Assembly (NCBI GenBank): GCA_038503035.1
Contig: JAVSML010000046.1
Coordinates: forward strand, 1,147,004-1,211,003
Direction: 5' to 3'
Length of the DNA stretch: 64,000 nucleotides
Source of the DNA: Crocodylus rhombifer
Lineage: Eukaryota; Chordata; Crocodylia; Crocodylidae
The notes below the pieces were generated by a model. That model was not told the origin of the DNA and did no database searches. It worked only from the letters and a program-made list of their open reading frames with translations. Position 1 is the stretch's first letter, and every line of letters starts with the position of its first letter. The translations under genes and the position numbers were made by a program. Positions 1 to 11,429 of the stretch are shown one piece after another.

Positions 1-656
1 TTCAGAAGGAATTGGCAGCATGGCTCAGGCCAGGGAGGAGAACACATTAGGACCAAGCTGCTTGCTGCTGATCCCCTGTGCCATGGGCCAGATCCAGCCT
101 GTGGGGCATAGGTTGATCTCTACTGACTATGCCAAAAGATGCAGTCATAGTGTTTCTACTGTGCATGCCAAAAGAACCTGCCATCTAGAATGATCTGAAT
201 GGCCCAACACCTCTCATGCCTAAGGCCTTTGTGTGTAAGTCCTCCAGAACGCCAAACTGCTAAGTGTACTCTGAGAATATAGACCACACACTGACAGCAG
301 TAACAGCTACACCAACAGCCAGTTTCTTCCAAAATTATTGTCTCACCTTTTATGCAATGATTGGAGGACAAGGTAGTATGAGGTAGTGCTTGTCTTGTAT
401 GATAGCCTCCAATTTGCTCAGAAAAGTGGGACATGTAGCTACTCCCATTATTCCACCTATCTTTTTTATTGCTTTTTTTTTGTGAGAAGGCAGTAATGAT
501 AAGCAAAATGAGATCGCTCCACTTTGTATCATGGGATTGTTTATCTCATATACAAAATGCATGTTTTTTATACAATTACCTGTATGTTAGACAGATTCAA
601 TCTGAAAAACCAGATTGAGACATGATACTAACTGCAGCTCTAAAACCAACCCTAAA

Positions 657-1418
657 GGCTAAGTACAGACAGTCAAAAAGCCCGAGGCTGAATCAGTTCA
701 GTCTTTGCAGGTTTGTCTAAGCTGCAAAGATCAAATTGAAAACTGGACACACATTTACCTTTGATTCAGGAAATGTAGCCACATGCTTGCAGTGGCTCAG
801 GTCAGAAGCTGGGAGGTATCAGAGCATGGCTCTCTAGTATTTTCTCTTCCTGCTGCCCCTGAGGTTTCTGGGATTGCAGTCCAGCATCACAGAAGCATGA
901 CTCTGCATGGTTGTTCATCACTTTCTCTTCCTGCTTCCAGGTACCTCTAGGATTTGTAGTCTACAGTCGCAGCCAGCAGTAACTTTCAGTAAATTTAGCA
1001 GAGCACGGCAGCTTTGTACTGTAACCCCTCTATGTGGCCCCATCCCCCAGCCAGGGTTTTTCTGGAGGGGTAGGGAGGCAGTCCCTGCCTCTCTCCCTCT
1101 TGTTCTCCCGCTCCTCCCCCTCCCCTCCCCCCAACCCTTCTTTGCTGAAGCAGACAGCACAGCCCAGGGCTGGAAAGTATGCTGGGATGTTGGGGGATTC
1201 TGATTTAACTTGAACCAGGAAGGGGGCTTGGATAGAAGTTTCATAAACTGGTTTGACCCAAATCAGTTAAGTCTGACACTACCTTCAACCAGGTTTATCT
1301 TAAACCAGTTTCAGCCATTTTGAAACTGGTTTATGTGAACTGAACTTCTGTTCTGTTACAGGTTTAAACTAATTTCTGATTACTTAAACCAGTTTATGTA
1401 TAACTTCTGTCCCTAGCC
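657..1418. repeat. Old MITE-like inverted-repeat element
   Basis: The two ends are imperfect inverted repeats: the left begins GGCTAAGTACAGACAG and the right, read in reverse, begins GGCTAGGGACAGAAG. The right third carries many AAACCAGTTT/AAACTGGTTT motifs in both orientations, including a small hairpin near 1307-1331. The interior is a CT-rich block with no coding sequence. This fits a non-autonomous DNA transposon of about 760 bases. I see no clean target duplication, so the superfamily is not assigned. ORFs across 907-1244 are low-complexity shadows. Confidence 0.4.
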
Positions 1419-1429
1419 AAAATGTCTGC

Positions 1430-2840
1430 CATTGCAGTTAGTTATTGCTATGTTAAGCTAATCAGACGTTCAGGTATTACTGCTACCTCAACAGAACTCA
1501 GTAATTTTGTCACCTGAAATGGTTCCCCAATGAATGGATTCCAGATGGATTATACTCCTTCCTGATTCACAGAGCTGTTCAGTCACAATTGTGAAATATA
1601 TATCCTTCCAACAGGGATGCTTTCTCCTACTGGTTTGTTCTGGGCTTTTTTTTTTAACCTGCTACACAGCCTTGTTCTTTAGCATGCCAGTTTCCTACCT
1701 TCCATGTATCATAAGTTTCTTTGATGTCCTTTAATTATGCTTGAATTTGCTAATGACATAGTCATTAGGTTTCAAAATTCAAAAAACAATGAACGTTGGC
1801 CTGCATCTTCTTCTATTAAAAGTATTTTTTAATCATTCTATCCTAAAAAGCGGTATAAAATAGCATGTATCCATTTACTGGCTTGGTATGAGATTACTGT
1901 TCCTCTTTTCTGTAAGCTTCTGGTCCAAGGGTAACTGAGGCTAATAGGAGTTTTTTAATGTTGAAACAAATGATTGATTTAACAATTCCCACCTGTGTAG
2001 ACTTTGCCCCAAGGCCCATGTACTTCAGTGAATTGTGAATTTAGGCACATCTTCCTCCATTTACATATTTTGAACACTCCTCTTGACTATAATAACTATC
2101 TATTTCTATTTCTGTACTCTTATGGATTAGTTGTGCATGTTAAATAATAAGAAGCATATGCCATATGCTAGTATTTAACTTCTTGAGTAAATCTTAATTA
2201 GTTCAATATAATCTAACTAACAATTATTTTTATTCTGAAATTGGTAGCAGATTAACTTTGAAGTTGTATAGTCCAATGTGCTAACAGAAGTAAAGGGCTA
2301 GTGACTTTGGCAAGTTGGTTAAAGCAATATTCTTGTAATTATGTCTGTTAGTAGCAAGGTGCATTCATCCAGTGATGATAAAGGTAATGATTTTGCTGGT
2401 CTCAGTGTCATTTCTCCTAGAATCTTTTTTTAATATCAGGTAAAGGCACCTGCAACTTGACATAATTCAACCCAAAGAACAGTTTAATCTCTAGTGAAGT
2501 CAGAACTATTTTCAAAAAGCAGTTAGGGTCTGTTGAATGAATTATGAAGTTCTAATTCTACCTCCAGTTATACAGGCACTGTTCATACAAGCATGATGCT
2601 TACAATAGACAGATGAGTTGATAAGAGCAATGGATGAGTTAATAAGAGAAGGGGGCAGGGCAGGAGGGGAAAGGGGATCTAAACAATAATGAAAGAGCAT
2701 AGGATAAGAAAGACCCTTCAAAACCAAAGTCTAGTCCCTGCTGTTACAGGCAACCATATCACATAATTCCTTTATAAACTGATAAACCTCAACAAACATA
2801 GTGGTTTTGTTCCCACTAAAAATAGTTGTTTTTGACATAT
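1430..2840. other. AT-rich stretch without recognised features
   Basis: I see no gene, no intact repeat and no long ORF here. The sequence is AT-rich and CpG-poor with short homopolymer runs. The first 650 bases of the window look the same. Confidence 0.5.
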
Positions 2841-2844
2841 TTAA

Positions 2845-2904
2845 TAATGCTTACTATTTATATATGTCTTCCTATCTGTAGATATCAAAGTGCTTTGGGA
2901 AGTC
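2845..2904 (+). repeat. MIR-like SINE fragment
   Basis: The string CCTATCTGTAGATATC followed by AAAGTGCTTTGGGA resembles the part of MIR/CORE-SINE elements that reads 'atctcaaagcactttacaaa' in mammals. It is only about 60 bases and may be broken by the LTR-like sequence that starts at 2905. The identification is by eye. Confidence 0.3.
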
Positions 2905-3834
2905 TGTCACAGGGCACTAAGGTGCCTGCTCCTTTAAGAGCAGAAACCATCTAGGAAGATGGCCCCAAGAACCAGACAGAAGCCCACAGGTGCAGGTTAC
3001 TATGGCAACAGGCTAATGAGTAAATTAGCCGCACCTCCACCTGGTCAGCTGACTGGAAGAGGCAGGGCCCTGGGCACATATAAACCCCAGGGCTGAGACT
3101 AGAGGTTCGGTTTTATGGCAGCAGCTAAGGGGAAGGAGCCTTCGGGAAAGAATTGCCCAGGGATTGCCTGATATGCTGCATACTGGGCTAATGTGGCTCC
3201 AGGAGCTCAACAGGTAACCTAGCCTACAAAGCACTTAGTGCTGGGGGCAGTCTGATTTTTAAAAGGGACAGAGCAAACCCTGAACTGCTTATATTATGTT
3301 ATAGCCCAGGGGCTCATCTTTAAGTTGCTGTTTATAAATTCTGGTGGATTGGGCTGAGGCTATTGGGGAAAGAGGAGGCCTCATTGGGGGCCCACCATGG
3401 TGTGGGAACCCCAACACCAGAGTGGGATGCAATGACAAGGGGGTGAGCAGACCCCAGTGCTGGAGTGGGGTGTGGCGACAAGGTCTGCAGAGAGCCTGGT
3501 GAGGACAAGAGGCTGAGTGGTAGCAAGGCCCCAAGAGAGAGAATGTTTAAATAGCATCTGTGAGGCTTGGGGTGTGGTAAAGGAGTGGTTTTGGAGCCAC
3601 GCATCTAGCCCATAACGCTGAGGGTGTCCCATGAGGCATCCGTTTTGAAGCGGGACCAAGAACCCACAGCGATCAGTGAGGTCCATCAAGACCATGTCCA
3701 GAATACGAATTCAAAGGCAGCCTTCCGATTTTGTTTTTGTTTTTTTTAAATTGGAATTACCAGCAAGACGTGGTGGGCAAGGAAGAGGGTGCCCATTGGG
3801 CAGGATTGGCACAGTCAGGGAGCCATAGGGGTAT
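2905..3834 (+). repeat. Possible solo LTR (endogenous retrovirus or Ty3/gypsy type)
   Basis: The block begins TGTCACAGGGC and ends GGTATCACA, compatible with TG...CA LTR termini. A TATA-like CATATAAACC lies at about 3077-3086, roughly 170 bases in, as expected for a U3 promoter, and CTCCTTTAAG lies upstream. No gag, protease, reverse transcriptase or envelope sequence accompanies it. I found no matching 4-6 base target duplication, so the limits are uncertain. The ORFs at 3289-3695 on the minus strand are repetitive and unlike any protein I know. Confidence 0.3.
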
Positions 3835-3868
3835 CACAGCCATCCTGGGGGACCCCATGCCATGACAA

Positions 3869-4025
3869 AGTCTAAAGCAGTGGTTCTCAATGGGCACGTC
3901 TGCATGAGACAATACTACACAGTCGTTATTGTGCATTTATGTAATATTTGCATTAGCAATAATCTTAGTTACTGGACAGTAGCGTCTCGTGTAGACGTGC
4001 CCATTGAGAACCACTGCTTTAGACT
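3869..4025. mobile_element. Short MITE with 42-base terminal inverted repeats
   Basis: Positions 3869-3910 and 3984-4025 are inverted copies of each other over 42 bases with two mismatches. The arm reads AGTCTAAAGCAGTGGTTCTC and continues for another 22 bases. The core CAGTGGTTCTCAA matches the well-known terminal repeat start of hAT-Charlie transposons. Palindromy runs past the CAGTGG start into AGTCTAAAG, so an 8-base hAT target duplication is not visible as a direct repeat. The 73-base centre has no coding sequence. It is clearly an inverted-repeat element, and the hAT assignment is probable. Confidence 0.65.
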
Positions 4026-4377
4026 CTCCAAAGCACTTAAGACATGTGATGCTACTGTGCAGTACCCTGATAATACTGCACAGTTGTGTACTAGCATTGT
4101 CTTTAGATTCAAGGCATCCCTTTGTAGGTTCAAAATACTTCTCCATAACTTCAGTGAATTGAGCAGCATCCCATTTTAAAAACTAACATATTTATTACCA
4201 TGCAGTGCTTACCTCTTGGCAGAGGGCCTAGGCAATGAGGGTGAGGGAAGGGCTAGGCAGGGACCTTGCTTGTGCCACAGCCTGCATTTATCTTCTTGTC
4301 TCACACCTTGTGGCACCTTCAAAGCATCTCATGGCACCCCAGGGTGCCCTGACACCCTGGTTGAGTCAGTGGTTTAC

Positions 4378-4500
4378 AGCATTAAATCTAGAAGTGGAAA
4401 AACTGAGAGATGGGAAGGGACTTGTCCAAGGTCATTCAGGGAATCTGTAACATAGGATAGTATCTGCGTGTTTGACTTCTGATCTTATACTCTATCAAGT
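4378..4500 (+). repeat. MIR-like SINE fragment
   Basis: The sequence runs through GTGGAAAAACTGAGAG, GACTTGTCCAAGGTCA and then TTTGACTTCTGATC. Spacing and wording follow the conserved core and 3' half of MIR/CORE-SINEs ('gaaactgag ... gacttgcccaaggtca ... tctgactcc'). It is old and non-coding. Confidence 0.55.
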
Positions 4501-4504
4501 GCCT

Positions 4505-5735
4505 CTCCAAAATGGGCCTCTTTGTTCTGTACAATACTTATTCTAGATGAATAGTGGAATGGAATAATTCATGTATCCACATCAGAAAATTTTAGATTGA
4601 GTTTTTCTGGCGTTCTAGCTATTCAGCTAATAGAGAAATTCAGCAAGCTACATAACTTTTGATTTCAAGAATCAGGGAAGGACTGACTCTATTTTTCTGT
4701 AGAAAGAAATACCTCCAGAGTATGAGCTAGCTGAATTTCAACTGTACCGCTTCAAAGTCAAAATCAGTGATGTGTTTGGTACTTTTTACATGTGGAAATA
4801 ACAGCATATGGCAAAACAAAACACTCTATGCAGGAGAATATCTCAAAGGCAAGATGAATTCTACAATATTCAAGAAACTGAATATATTTTGAAAACATAT
4901 TTAATATATTTGAAGATATTTTGATAAAGAACAGGAAAAAAGTGTCTTGGGTACAAATGTGCGGTCAGTGGAGTTATTTTTGTTTATGCTATGGATGGAT
5001 TTGGCCTGCTGTACCAGGGGCCAAAATAAAAGTCCATCTGTGCAGAATGACTTGAAGAATCTTTTATTTATTAGTTGTTTGTTTGTTTATTTTTCAGCAC
5101 TGGGCTGGGCTTTTAATTGTATTTTCAACTTGGATAGAGACTTTAGTTGAGATTCCATTCTGTCTCTAAGATGTCTAAAACTTCTTTGCTACAGCTCTAA
5201 AAAGGGGGGCCTCTGTCTCTCTTGCCTCTGGGATCTGATACTATTCTCCCCAGGGTTGCCCAGGCCACTCTTTCTCTCTGGGCCAGACTTGTGGCCCTTT
5301 AATTATGTTAGCATTTAACTCGTCTTTCTTGTTCAGAAAGTTTGATGTCTACCTGAAGCAGGTGGCAGCAGACCCAACCCCTCTTGCCAACAGCCTTGTC
5401 ACTGAGGCATCCATTGAGGGAGTGGGAAAACTGGATTCTGGGCCCATCTTGCCCTGAGGAGCTTAGAAACCGTATTTCCCACTTCTGTTGAAAGTATGCT
5501 AACTATAAGACTATAACCTAGGTTGGACCGAGGGCATCTTCCGTCATTGCTATTGAGGCTGGGCACCTGAGTGATGCAAGAGGCCCCGGGAACAAAAGGT
5601 GAGCATGTAGGATGGTGCTTTGTTAATGAAAGGACTACTTGGTTTCTGTTTGCAAGTCTCCATTCTTGTGAGTGACCTAAACAAAGCCACTACATAGTAT
5701 CAGAAGAAACTCAGCATTAAAAACAAGGATGGTCC
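4505..5735. other. Unique AT-rich DNA, no gene seen
   Basis: There is no coding sequence or repeat that I can name. The short ORF at 4947-5150 has no recognisable domain. Confidence 0.45.
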
Positions 5736-5739
5736 ACCA

Positions 5740-6322
5740 TTTTTGGACCCCCCCTTGCATTTTGGGGCAGCAGCAGGGGGGAGAGGGCAAGTGGCTGGAT
5801 ATGAAGCTGGTAGCGGCAAGTGGCTGGATGCAGGAGCAGAGGAAGAGAACAAAATGGGGGGGGTGAGGCTGAGTATGTGTGCAAACTCCCCCCCCCCCAT
5901 GTCTGAGTGGGGAGGGAAAAGGGCCAAGGTGAGAGCGGCATTGCCCAGCACTGTGTCACCCCAGCCACCTCCCAGGCCCAGCTACCTCCCAGCCCTGGCC
6001 ATATGAACCCCAGATGCCATACCAGCTGTGGCTGCCTCCAGCCTCTGGCTGCACTGGCCCCGGCCCCAGCCCTAGCCCCAGCCTCAGCTGCCTCCCATCC
6101 CTGGCCACACAAGTCCCAGTGCTCACTGCTCCACTGGCCCTGGCTGCCTCTTGGCCACACTGGTGCTGGCCAGGCCAGCCTCTGCCATCTCCTGGCCCCA
6201 GCACCTGCACCGGCCCTGGGGAGGCAGAGCTGGAGACTGGAGTGGGGCCAGCCTTGGCGGCACTGCCAAGCTCCTCCAGAGCCACAGTGCTGGGCAGCCA
6301 AGGTGGGGAGGGGACATCCTCA
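5740..6322. repeat. GC-rich low-complexity or minisatellite block
   Basis: This block is strongly GC-rich against AT-rich surroundings and is built from degenerate tandem words such as GGCCCCGGCCCCAGCC, CTGGCTGCCTC and CCAGCCTC. All six frames are open over long spans because stops are rare, giving Ala/Pro/Gly-rich translations with no family resemblance. It abuts a truncated CR1 at about 6325, and similar GC-rich sequence resumes after that CR1 (7881-8340). The CR1 may therefore have landed inside a larger GC-rich repeat. Confidence 0.5.
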
Positions 6323-6324
6323 CA

Positions 6325-7880
6325 AGATCAGTGAGGATCTAGTCAGGGAACTTCTGGAGGGACTTGACATACGTAAAGCAGCTGGTCCTGATGATCTCCA
6401 CCCCAGAGCGCTGAGGGAATTAGCTGAGGTCATTGCAGGACCCCTGGCATGGCTTTATGAGCACTTGTGGTGCTCTGGTGTGGGTCCAGAGGACTGAAAG
6501 AGGGCCAACATGGTTCCTGTCTTCAAAAAAGAGAGGAAGGAGGACACAGGAAACTATAGGCCAGTTAGTCTTACCTCAATCCCGGGTAAGCTTTTTGAGA
6601 GAATTATCCTGGCGCATGTCCACAAGGGGCCAGCGGGGGAGATTATGCTTAGGGGCAACCAGTCGGACCAGTCTGGTGGTGTTCTATGGCCAGGTCACAA
6701 AATCCTTAGACACAGAGGTAGTAGTGGATGTAGTCTTTCTGAAATTTAGGAAGGCCTTTGACACAGTCTCTCACCCTGCCCTCATTAAGAAACTAGGGGA
6801 CTGGTGTCGACACCTACACAGTCAAATGGGTCACTAACTGGCTGGAGGGCTGTGCCCAGAAAGTGGTGGTGGAATGGTTCATTTTTGATCTGGAGGGACG
6901 TGGGCAGTGGGGTCCCCCAAGGCTCGGTCCTCGGGCCCGCACTGTTCAACATCTTCATCGGTGACTTGGACGAGGGGGTAAAAAGCACCCTGTTCAAATT
7001 TGCTGAATGACACTAAGATGTGGGGGGGATGCGGGCATGCTAGATGGGAGGAATAGGCTGCAAACAGATCTAGACAGATTACAGGGGTGGGCGGATGAGA
7101 ACAGGATGGGTTTCAACACTGACAAGAGCAAGGTGATACACCGGGGGAGGAAGAACCAGCACCATACCTACAGGCTGCAGAACTCCCTTCTCGTCAGTGC
7201 AGAGGCAGAAAAGGATCTTGGAGTCATCATTGATGCCAAGATGAACATGGGCCGGCAGTGTGGGGATGCAGTCAGGAAGGCCAACCACACCTTGTCATGC
7301 ATCCACAGATGCATCTCGAGCAGGTCCAAGGAGGTGATCCTCCCCCTCTGTGCGACACTGGTCAGGCTGCAGTTGAAGTACGGCACCCAGAACTGGATGC
7401 AATACTCCAAGAGGGATGTGGACAACAAGGAGAGGGTCCAGAGGAGGGCCACCTGCATGATCGGGGGGGCAGCAGGGCAGGCCCTATGGGGAGAGGCTAA
7501 GGGACCTAAATCTGTTCGGCCTCCACAAGAGAAGGCTGAGGGGGGGATCTAGTGGCCCATTACAAACTAGTCAGAAGGGACCAGCAGGCATTGGGGGAGT
7601 CCCTGTTCCCCCGAGCACTACCAGGAGTGATTAGAAATAATGATCACAAGCTGAAAGAGGGTAGATTTAGGCTAGATATCAGGAGGTGCTTCTTCACTGT
7701 CAGGGAAGCTAGGATCTGGAACCAACTTCCAAGCGAAGTGGTGCTGGCTCCTACCCTGGGGGTCTTTAAGACAAGGCTAGACAATCACCTTGCTGGGGTT
7801 GTTTGACCCCATTACTTTTTCTTGGGGGTTCGGAGTTGATGATCTACTCGGGTCCCTTCCGACCCTACCAACTATGAAAT
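6325..7880 (+). mobile_element. CR1 LINE, 5'-truncated
   Basis: This is the 3' 1.55 kb of a CR1-type non-LTR retrotransposon. It starts inside the reverse transcriptase and runs through the ORF2 C-terminus into the short 3' UTR, ending near GGGTCCCTTCCGACCC and ACTATGAAAT. It closely matches, in the other orientation, the CR1 at 32755-35800. The 5' truncation is the usual outcome of incomplete target-primed reverse transcription. Confidence 0.9.
6330..7806 (+). pseudogene. CR1 ORF2 remnant (reverse transcriptase and C-terminal part)
   Basis: The protein would copy CR1 RNA at the insertion site. Readable blocks, spread over all three frames, are AGPDDLHPRALRELAEV, NYRPVSLTSIPGKLFE, a KAFDTVSHP block, [15 protein letters not shown], then DLGVIIDAKMNMG and NQLPSEVVLAPTLGVFK near the end, with a stop just after 7800. 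At least five frame changes occur between 6480 and 7560. At 7000-7010 the catalytic FADD box is broken by one extra A, giving FAE then a stop. The N-terminal endonuclease is absent because of truncation. It is certainly non-functional. Confidence 0.88.
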
Positions 7881-8345
7881 ATGGCCCCCTGATCTTTGAA
7901 TGGGTGATGGCAGGCCACAGCTACAAGTGGGGCTCAGTCTCTGCTCCATGTCTCTGCACCAGTGCTGCCATGTGCATCCCGCCACTGGGTGGGCTGGGCA
8001 GTGTGGCACATGGCAGTGCCTGTGGCTTTCAAAGCAGCAGTGGTGAGGCACGGAGACATGGGGTAGAGGCTGAGGCTCGCTCGCAGCTGTGGCCCTTTCA
8101 GAGATGGGGACCATGTGCTTTGGCTCCTGTCAGCGAGTGCGCAGGGTAGCTCAACATGCCCGTCCCATCCCCGCCTGCTGTAGGAGCCTGCGGCTAGGCT
8201 GCCTTAAAACAATGCCTGCTGCTGCCGCCCTGTGTTTTGGGTGGGCTGAGACCTGTTAGCCCCCCACTTCCACTGCATATGCACAGGGGTCCCCTTAGCT
8301 GTGGGGCCCCCTGTGGCTTCAGGTTTCTCAGTATAGGACGGGCTG
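7881..8345. repeat. GC-rich sequence flanking the CR1, unclassified
   Basis: This moderately GC-rich stretch follows the CR1 3' end and resembles 5740-6322 in composition, with GCAGTGGTGAGGCACGG and CCACTGGGTGGGCTGGG type words. ORFs at 7790-8149 and 7872-8114 are open because of base composition. It may be the right half of a repeat interrupted by the CR1. Confidence 0.3.
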
Positions 8346-8366
8346 GCCCTGATTAAAAAAGAAAGC

Positions 8367-8561
8367 GTGCATCAAAGGTACGGACACAGCATGTTTGCAA
8401 CAGATGTGGATTGCATACAACAAGCACTAATTTCTGAAGAAGAGGTGAATGAAGTGGCACAAAGTGAATGTCTTTGCATGAATATGCTGCAGGGGCAAAT
8501 GAACAAGTTTGAAGCAGTCACAAAAAAAATCTACAAAGAAAGAGAAGTTAGAAAAGAATGA
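8367..8561 (+). other. Short unassigned ORF, possible retropseudogene piece
   Basis: A 64-codon frame with ordinary amino-acid composition contains ISEEEVNEVAQSE and ends KKIYKEREVRKE, giving a charged, helical-looking tail. I recognise no family. A-rich runs lie on both sides (around 8355 and 8523-8590). It could be a decayed processed-pseudogene fragment or chance. No splice signals, promoter or companion exons were evident. Confidence 0.2.
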
Positions 8562-8589
8562 CACAGGATTCCTTCTCATTACAAAACCA

Positions 8590-9335
8590 CCTAAAGAAAA
8601 AAGACTGTGAAGCCTATATAATTGTTGGAGTTGGTCCAGAAATGCTACCCCCCGCTACCCCCCACCACCCCCATAAAATTTAAGATGCAGAAGTGAACAC
8701 AATCCCAGAGACGGCGTGGGGAAAAATCCAACTCATATGGCATTGAGATCATCAATACCAAGACTAGCAAGCCATTCTGGAGGCCATCTACTCTGCATAG
8801 TGGAGAAATGAGATGTTTAATGCTTAATAAGGAAAATGTTACTGTCTAGATTTCTATGTATTGAATATGTCAGGAAAATCAACCCTTCTGTTTGCATTAA
8901 ACATCTAATTTCCTCACTATGTAGGGTAGGTGGCCTCCATAATGTTTTCCTCATCTTGATATTGATGACATTAGTATCATACTGGCTAGACTTTTCCCAC
9001 AAGCTATCTCCTGAATTAAGTCATTGGTGTCATCCTAGCACAGAAACTGAACTGTTGAAACAACTCAATTCTACATTGTACAGAGAATAGAGAATTATTT
9101 AGGTGAAATTAGGGACGTGTACTGCCCCTAAAAGTGGAACCACACCTAAGGAAGGAAATATGTGTGATCATGCTGAAATGAGTGAGGAGAGTGATTCCAA
9201 CAACCCTATATAACCTTGTACGGGCAGCAAAAACAAAGAGCTGAATTAGAACCAGCACAAAAACAGTTATGTTCATCTCTATTTTCACACTGTAAGAAGG
9301 AGCAGTAATATTCTCCTAACCAAGGCAGAAGATTT
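8590..9335. other. Unique AT-rich DNA, no gene seen
   Basis: The stretch includes a short C-rich run at 8648-8673 and otherwise ordinary AT-rich sequence. Short ORFs at 8817-9090 lie opposite one another and show no domain. Confidence 0.4.
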
Positions 9336-9339
9336 AATT

Positions 9340-10055
9340 CCAAACCCCAAGAGATCCCACCTGGAATATTGTGTCCAGTTTGGGGTCTGACACTTCAAGA
9401 AGTAGGAGGACAGTTAGGAAAGTATCCAGTGCAGAGCAAAAGAAATGATTAGAGGCCTGGGAAGCAAAACTCAGGAGGAAAGGATGGAAGAACTCGGGTT
9501 ATTTGGTCTGGAGAAGAGAAGATAGGGGAGATTTGATAACAGCCTTCAAATACCTGAAGGGTGACTACAGAGAGGCCAGAGATAAGCTTTTCTCTATGGC
9601 TGTAGAGGACTAGGACTAGGATCAATGGCCTCAAGTTGCAGCAGGGAAAATAAAAGTTGAAGATTAGGAATGTTTGGTCAAATTTTGGACAAGCTACCTG
9701 GAGAACTGAGGAGTCTCCGTCCTTGGAAGATTTCAACATCAGGTTAGACCATGGGTAGGCAGTGTGGCACGTGAAGACATTTTGCCTGACGCATGTGCCT
9801 TGGGAAAGGGGCCAGGACTGTGCTGCAACAATAAGGATTGTGTCCCTCATGGGGCTGCCCCACTATACACCCCTGGCAGGCCAACATCTTACAAGTTGAG
9901 GTTGCAGGTGTTTTTCGCACTCTGTGCAAAAATGGATTAGACAGACATTTGGCTGGGATGGTTGAGTAAGAAATAATCCTGCCTTGACCAGGAGGCTAGA
10001 CTAGGTGACCTTGTGAGGTCCCATCTAGTCCTGTTTTCCTCTGACCCTAAGATGG
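9340..10055 (+). mobile_element. Old CR1 3' end with an internal insertion
   Basis: The sequence follows the CR1 ORF2 C-terminus and 3' UTR: CACCTGGAATATTGTGTCC, GGAAGAACTCGGGTTATTTGGTCTGG, then CTAGACTAGGTGACC and GAGGTCCCATCTAGTCC at the end. It is decayed and has no long frame. Between about 9745 and 9920 the CR1 reading is interrupted by about 175 unrelated bases and then resumes at GCAAAAATGGATTAGAC, so a small element seems to be nested in it. Confidence 0.75.
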
Positions 10056-10059
10056 AAGG

Positions 10060-10900
10060 ATTATGACAAATCCTAGTGCTGTTATTAAGGAAAAAATATC
10101 AGAACTGTCATTTTCACGCTATTATTTATGTGGGGATGTATTGTATTCACAAAGTTAGGTAATTGGTACACTATTCCTTTCGGAGAGATTCAGAACCAGA
10201 TCAAAGAAGGACTTAGGTGCCTTAATTAAGAATCTAGGTGTTTAGATTCCACTTTGGGCACCCAAGTGATCCTGAAAACTCTTGCTTTTCTGCTGCCTAA
10301 CCCTGATAGCAGCTGATCTCCATAGGCTTCTTTATTTCTTAATTTCTCCAGTTCCCCAATGTATGATGTCCTCCCTTCATGTGGACCTTAGACTGCCTCC
10401 AGGCCTGACAAGGCTGAGTTGTTTGGCACCTACCACATATATTTGCCCAATTAGTCATCAGAAACTAGACATTCTTCTATGTATCCTGTGGAGGCTGATT
10501 TACATAGCATTTTCAGATTTCATCTATTGCAACTCAACAGGATGGGACCTTTCACAAAATGCTGTGGTGGACCTCCTACCATCTGCCAAGGACAAGGAAT
10601 CTTGATGAGCCAGCACTTGCTTAGACCTGGATCCAGTGTCCAACAGAACCAGCCGGGTACAGTACTGTGCACTATCAAACAGAAACAGCAACATGAACAC
10701 AATTAACCCTCATTCTAGTTCCAACCACCCAGAACTGAAAAATAGTGATTGCTCATGCAATTCATGTATGTTTCAATGTTGCAAAGTTACAGAGCAGGTG
10801 AAATGACTATCTGGGTTGCTGAATATTATCTTAAGTACTTTCATGGCTTCCTTTACTTGTACCTGAGCAATTCATCACCTTTAATGTGTTTTTTCTGCAG
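10060..10900. other. Unique DNA, no gene seen
   Basis: There is no recognised repeat. ORFs at 10282-10706 overlap in different frames and show no domain. Confidence 0.4.
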
Positions 10901-10904
10901 AGCG

Positions 10905-11000
10905 CCCTAGAGAGATCAGGAAGTACTATTCTTATTCTACATTTATGGAACTGTAGCACTGAGCCATTTAATTGATTCTTTAAGGTCACTGTCCCAGAGT
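10905..11000 (+). repeat. Weak MIR-like fragment
   Basis: ATTCTTATTCTACATTTATGG, GTAGCACTGAGCCATTTAA and TTTAAGGTCACTGTCCCAG follow the order of MIR words ('ccattttacagatgagg ... aggttaagtgacttgcccaag') with heavy decay. Confidence 0.3.
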
Positions 11001-11429
11001 GCCATCCCCAGGGGTGGCTGTAAGCCCCCGGAGGCCCCAGAATTACCCTTTTCTCCCTGCTTACTCTTGGAATAGTCTCCCCTTCACTTGTGTGCTACAT
11101 ATTGATGTCTTTTATGGTTATAAAAGGGAGGCTACCCCAGGGCTTCCAAGATCTGGTCTTGCTCTAAAGACTACTTTGTGGTTGTGGACCTTTGTCTTCT
11201 GGGCTAGTTGCATGGCTCTATACCTTCCCTACAGCATGTCCCGTGCCTTGCAGATTTTGAGTCACCAATTGGGTGGGACACTTATCCCTTCATTTCCAGG
11301 CCTTCTTTCTTTTGTTGGGGTTTTAGCCTTCCTGTCTTCTGCCCCTCTACTCTGGCTGGTTCTGCAGCCAAAGTCCACTGTTCTAGCCTGGCTTCTAGGT
11401 CCCAGCCTCTGCTCTGCCAGTTCCTAGGC

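Noticed and set aside
5717..6497. Overlapping ORFs of up to 196 codons, Ala/Pro/Gly-rich
   Set aside because: Low-complexity GC repeats leave all frames open; one plus-strand frame simply runs into the CR1 RT.
9745..9920. The insertion inside the old CR1 considered as a named MITE
   Set aside because: I could not find matching inverted ends or a target duplication, so it is left unclassified.
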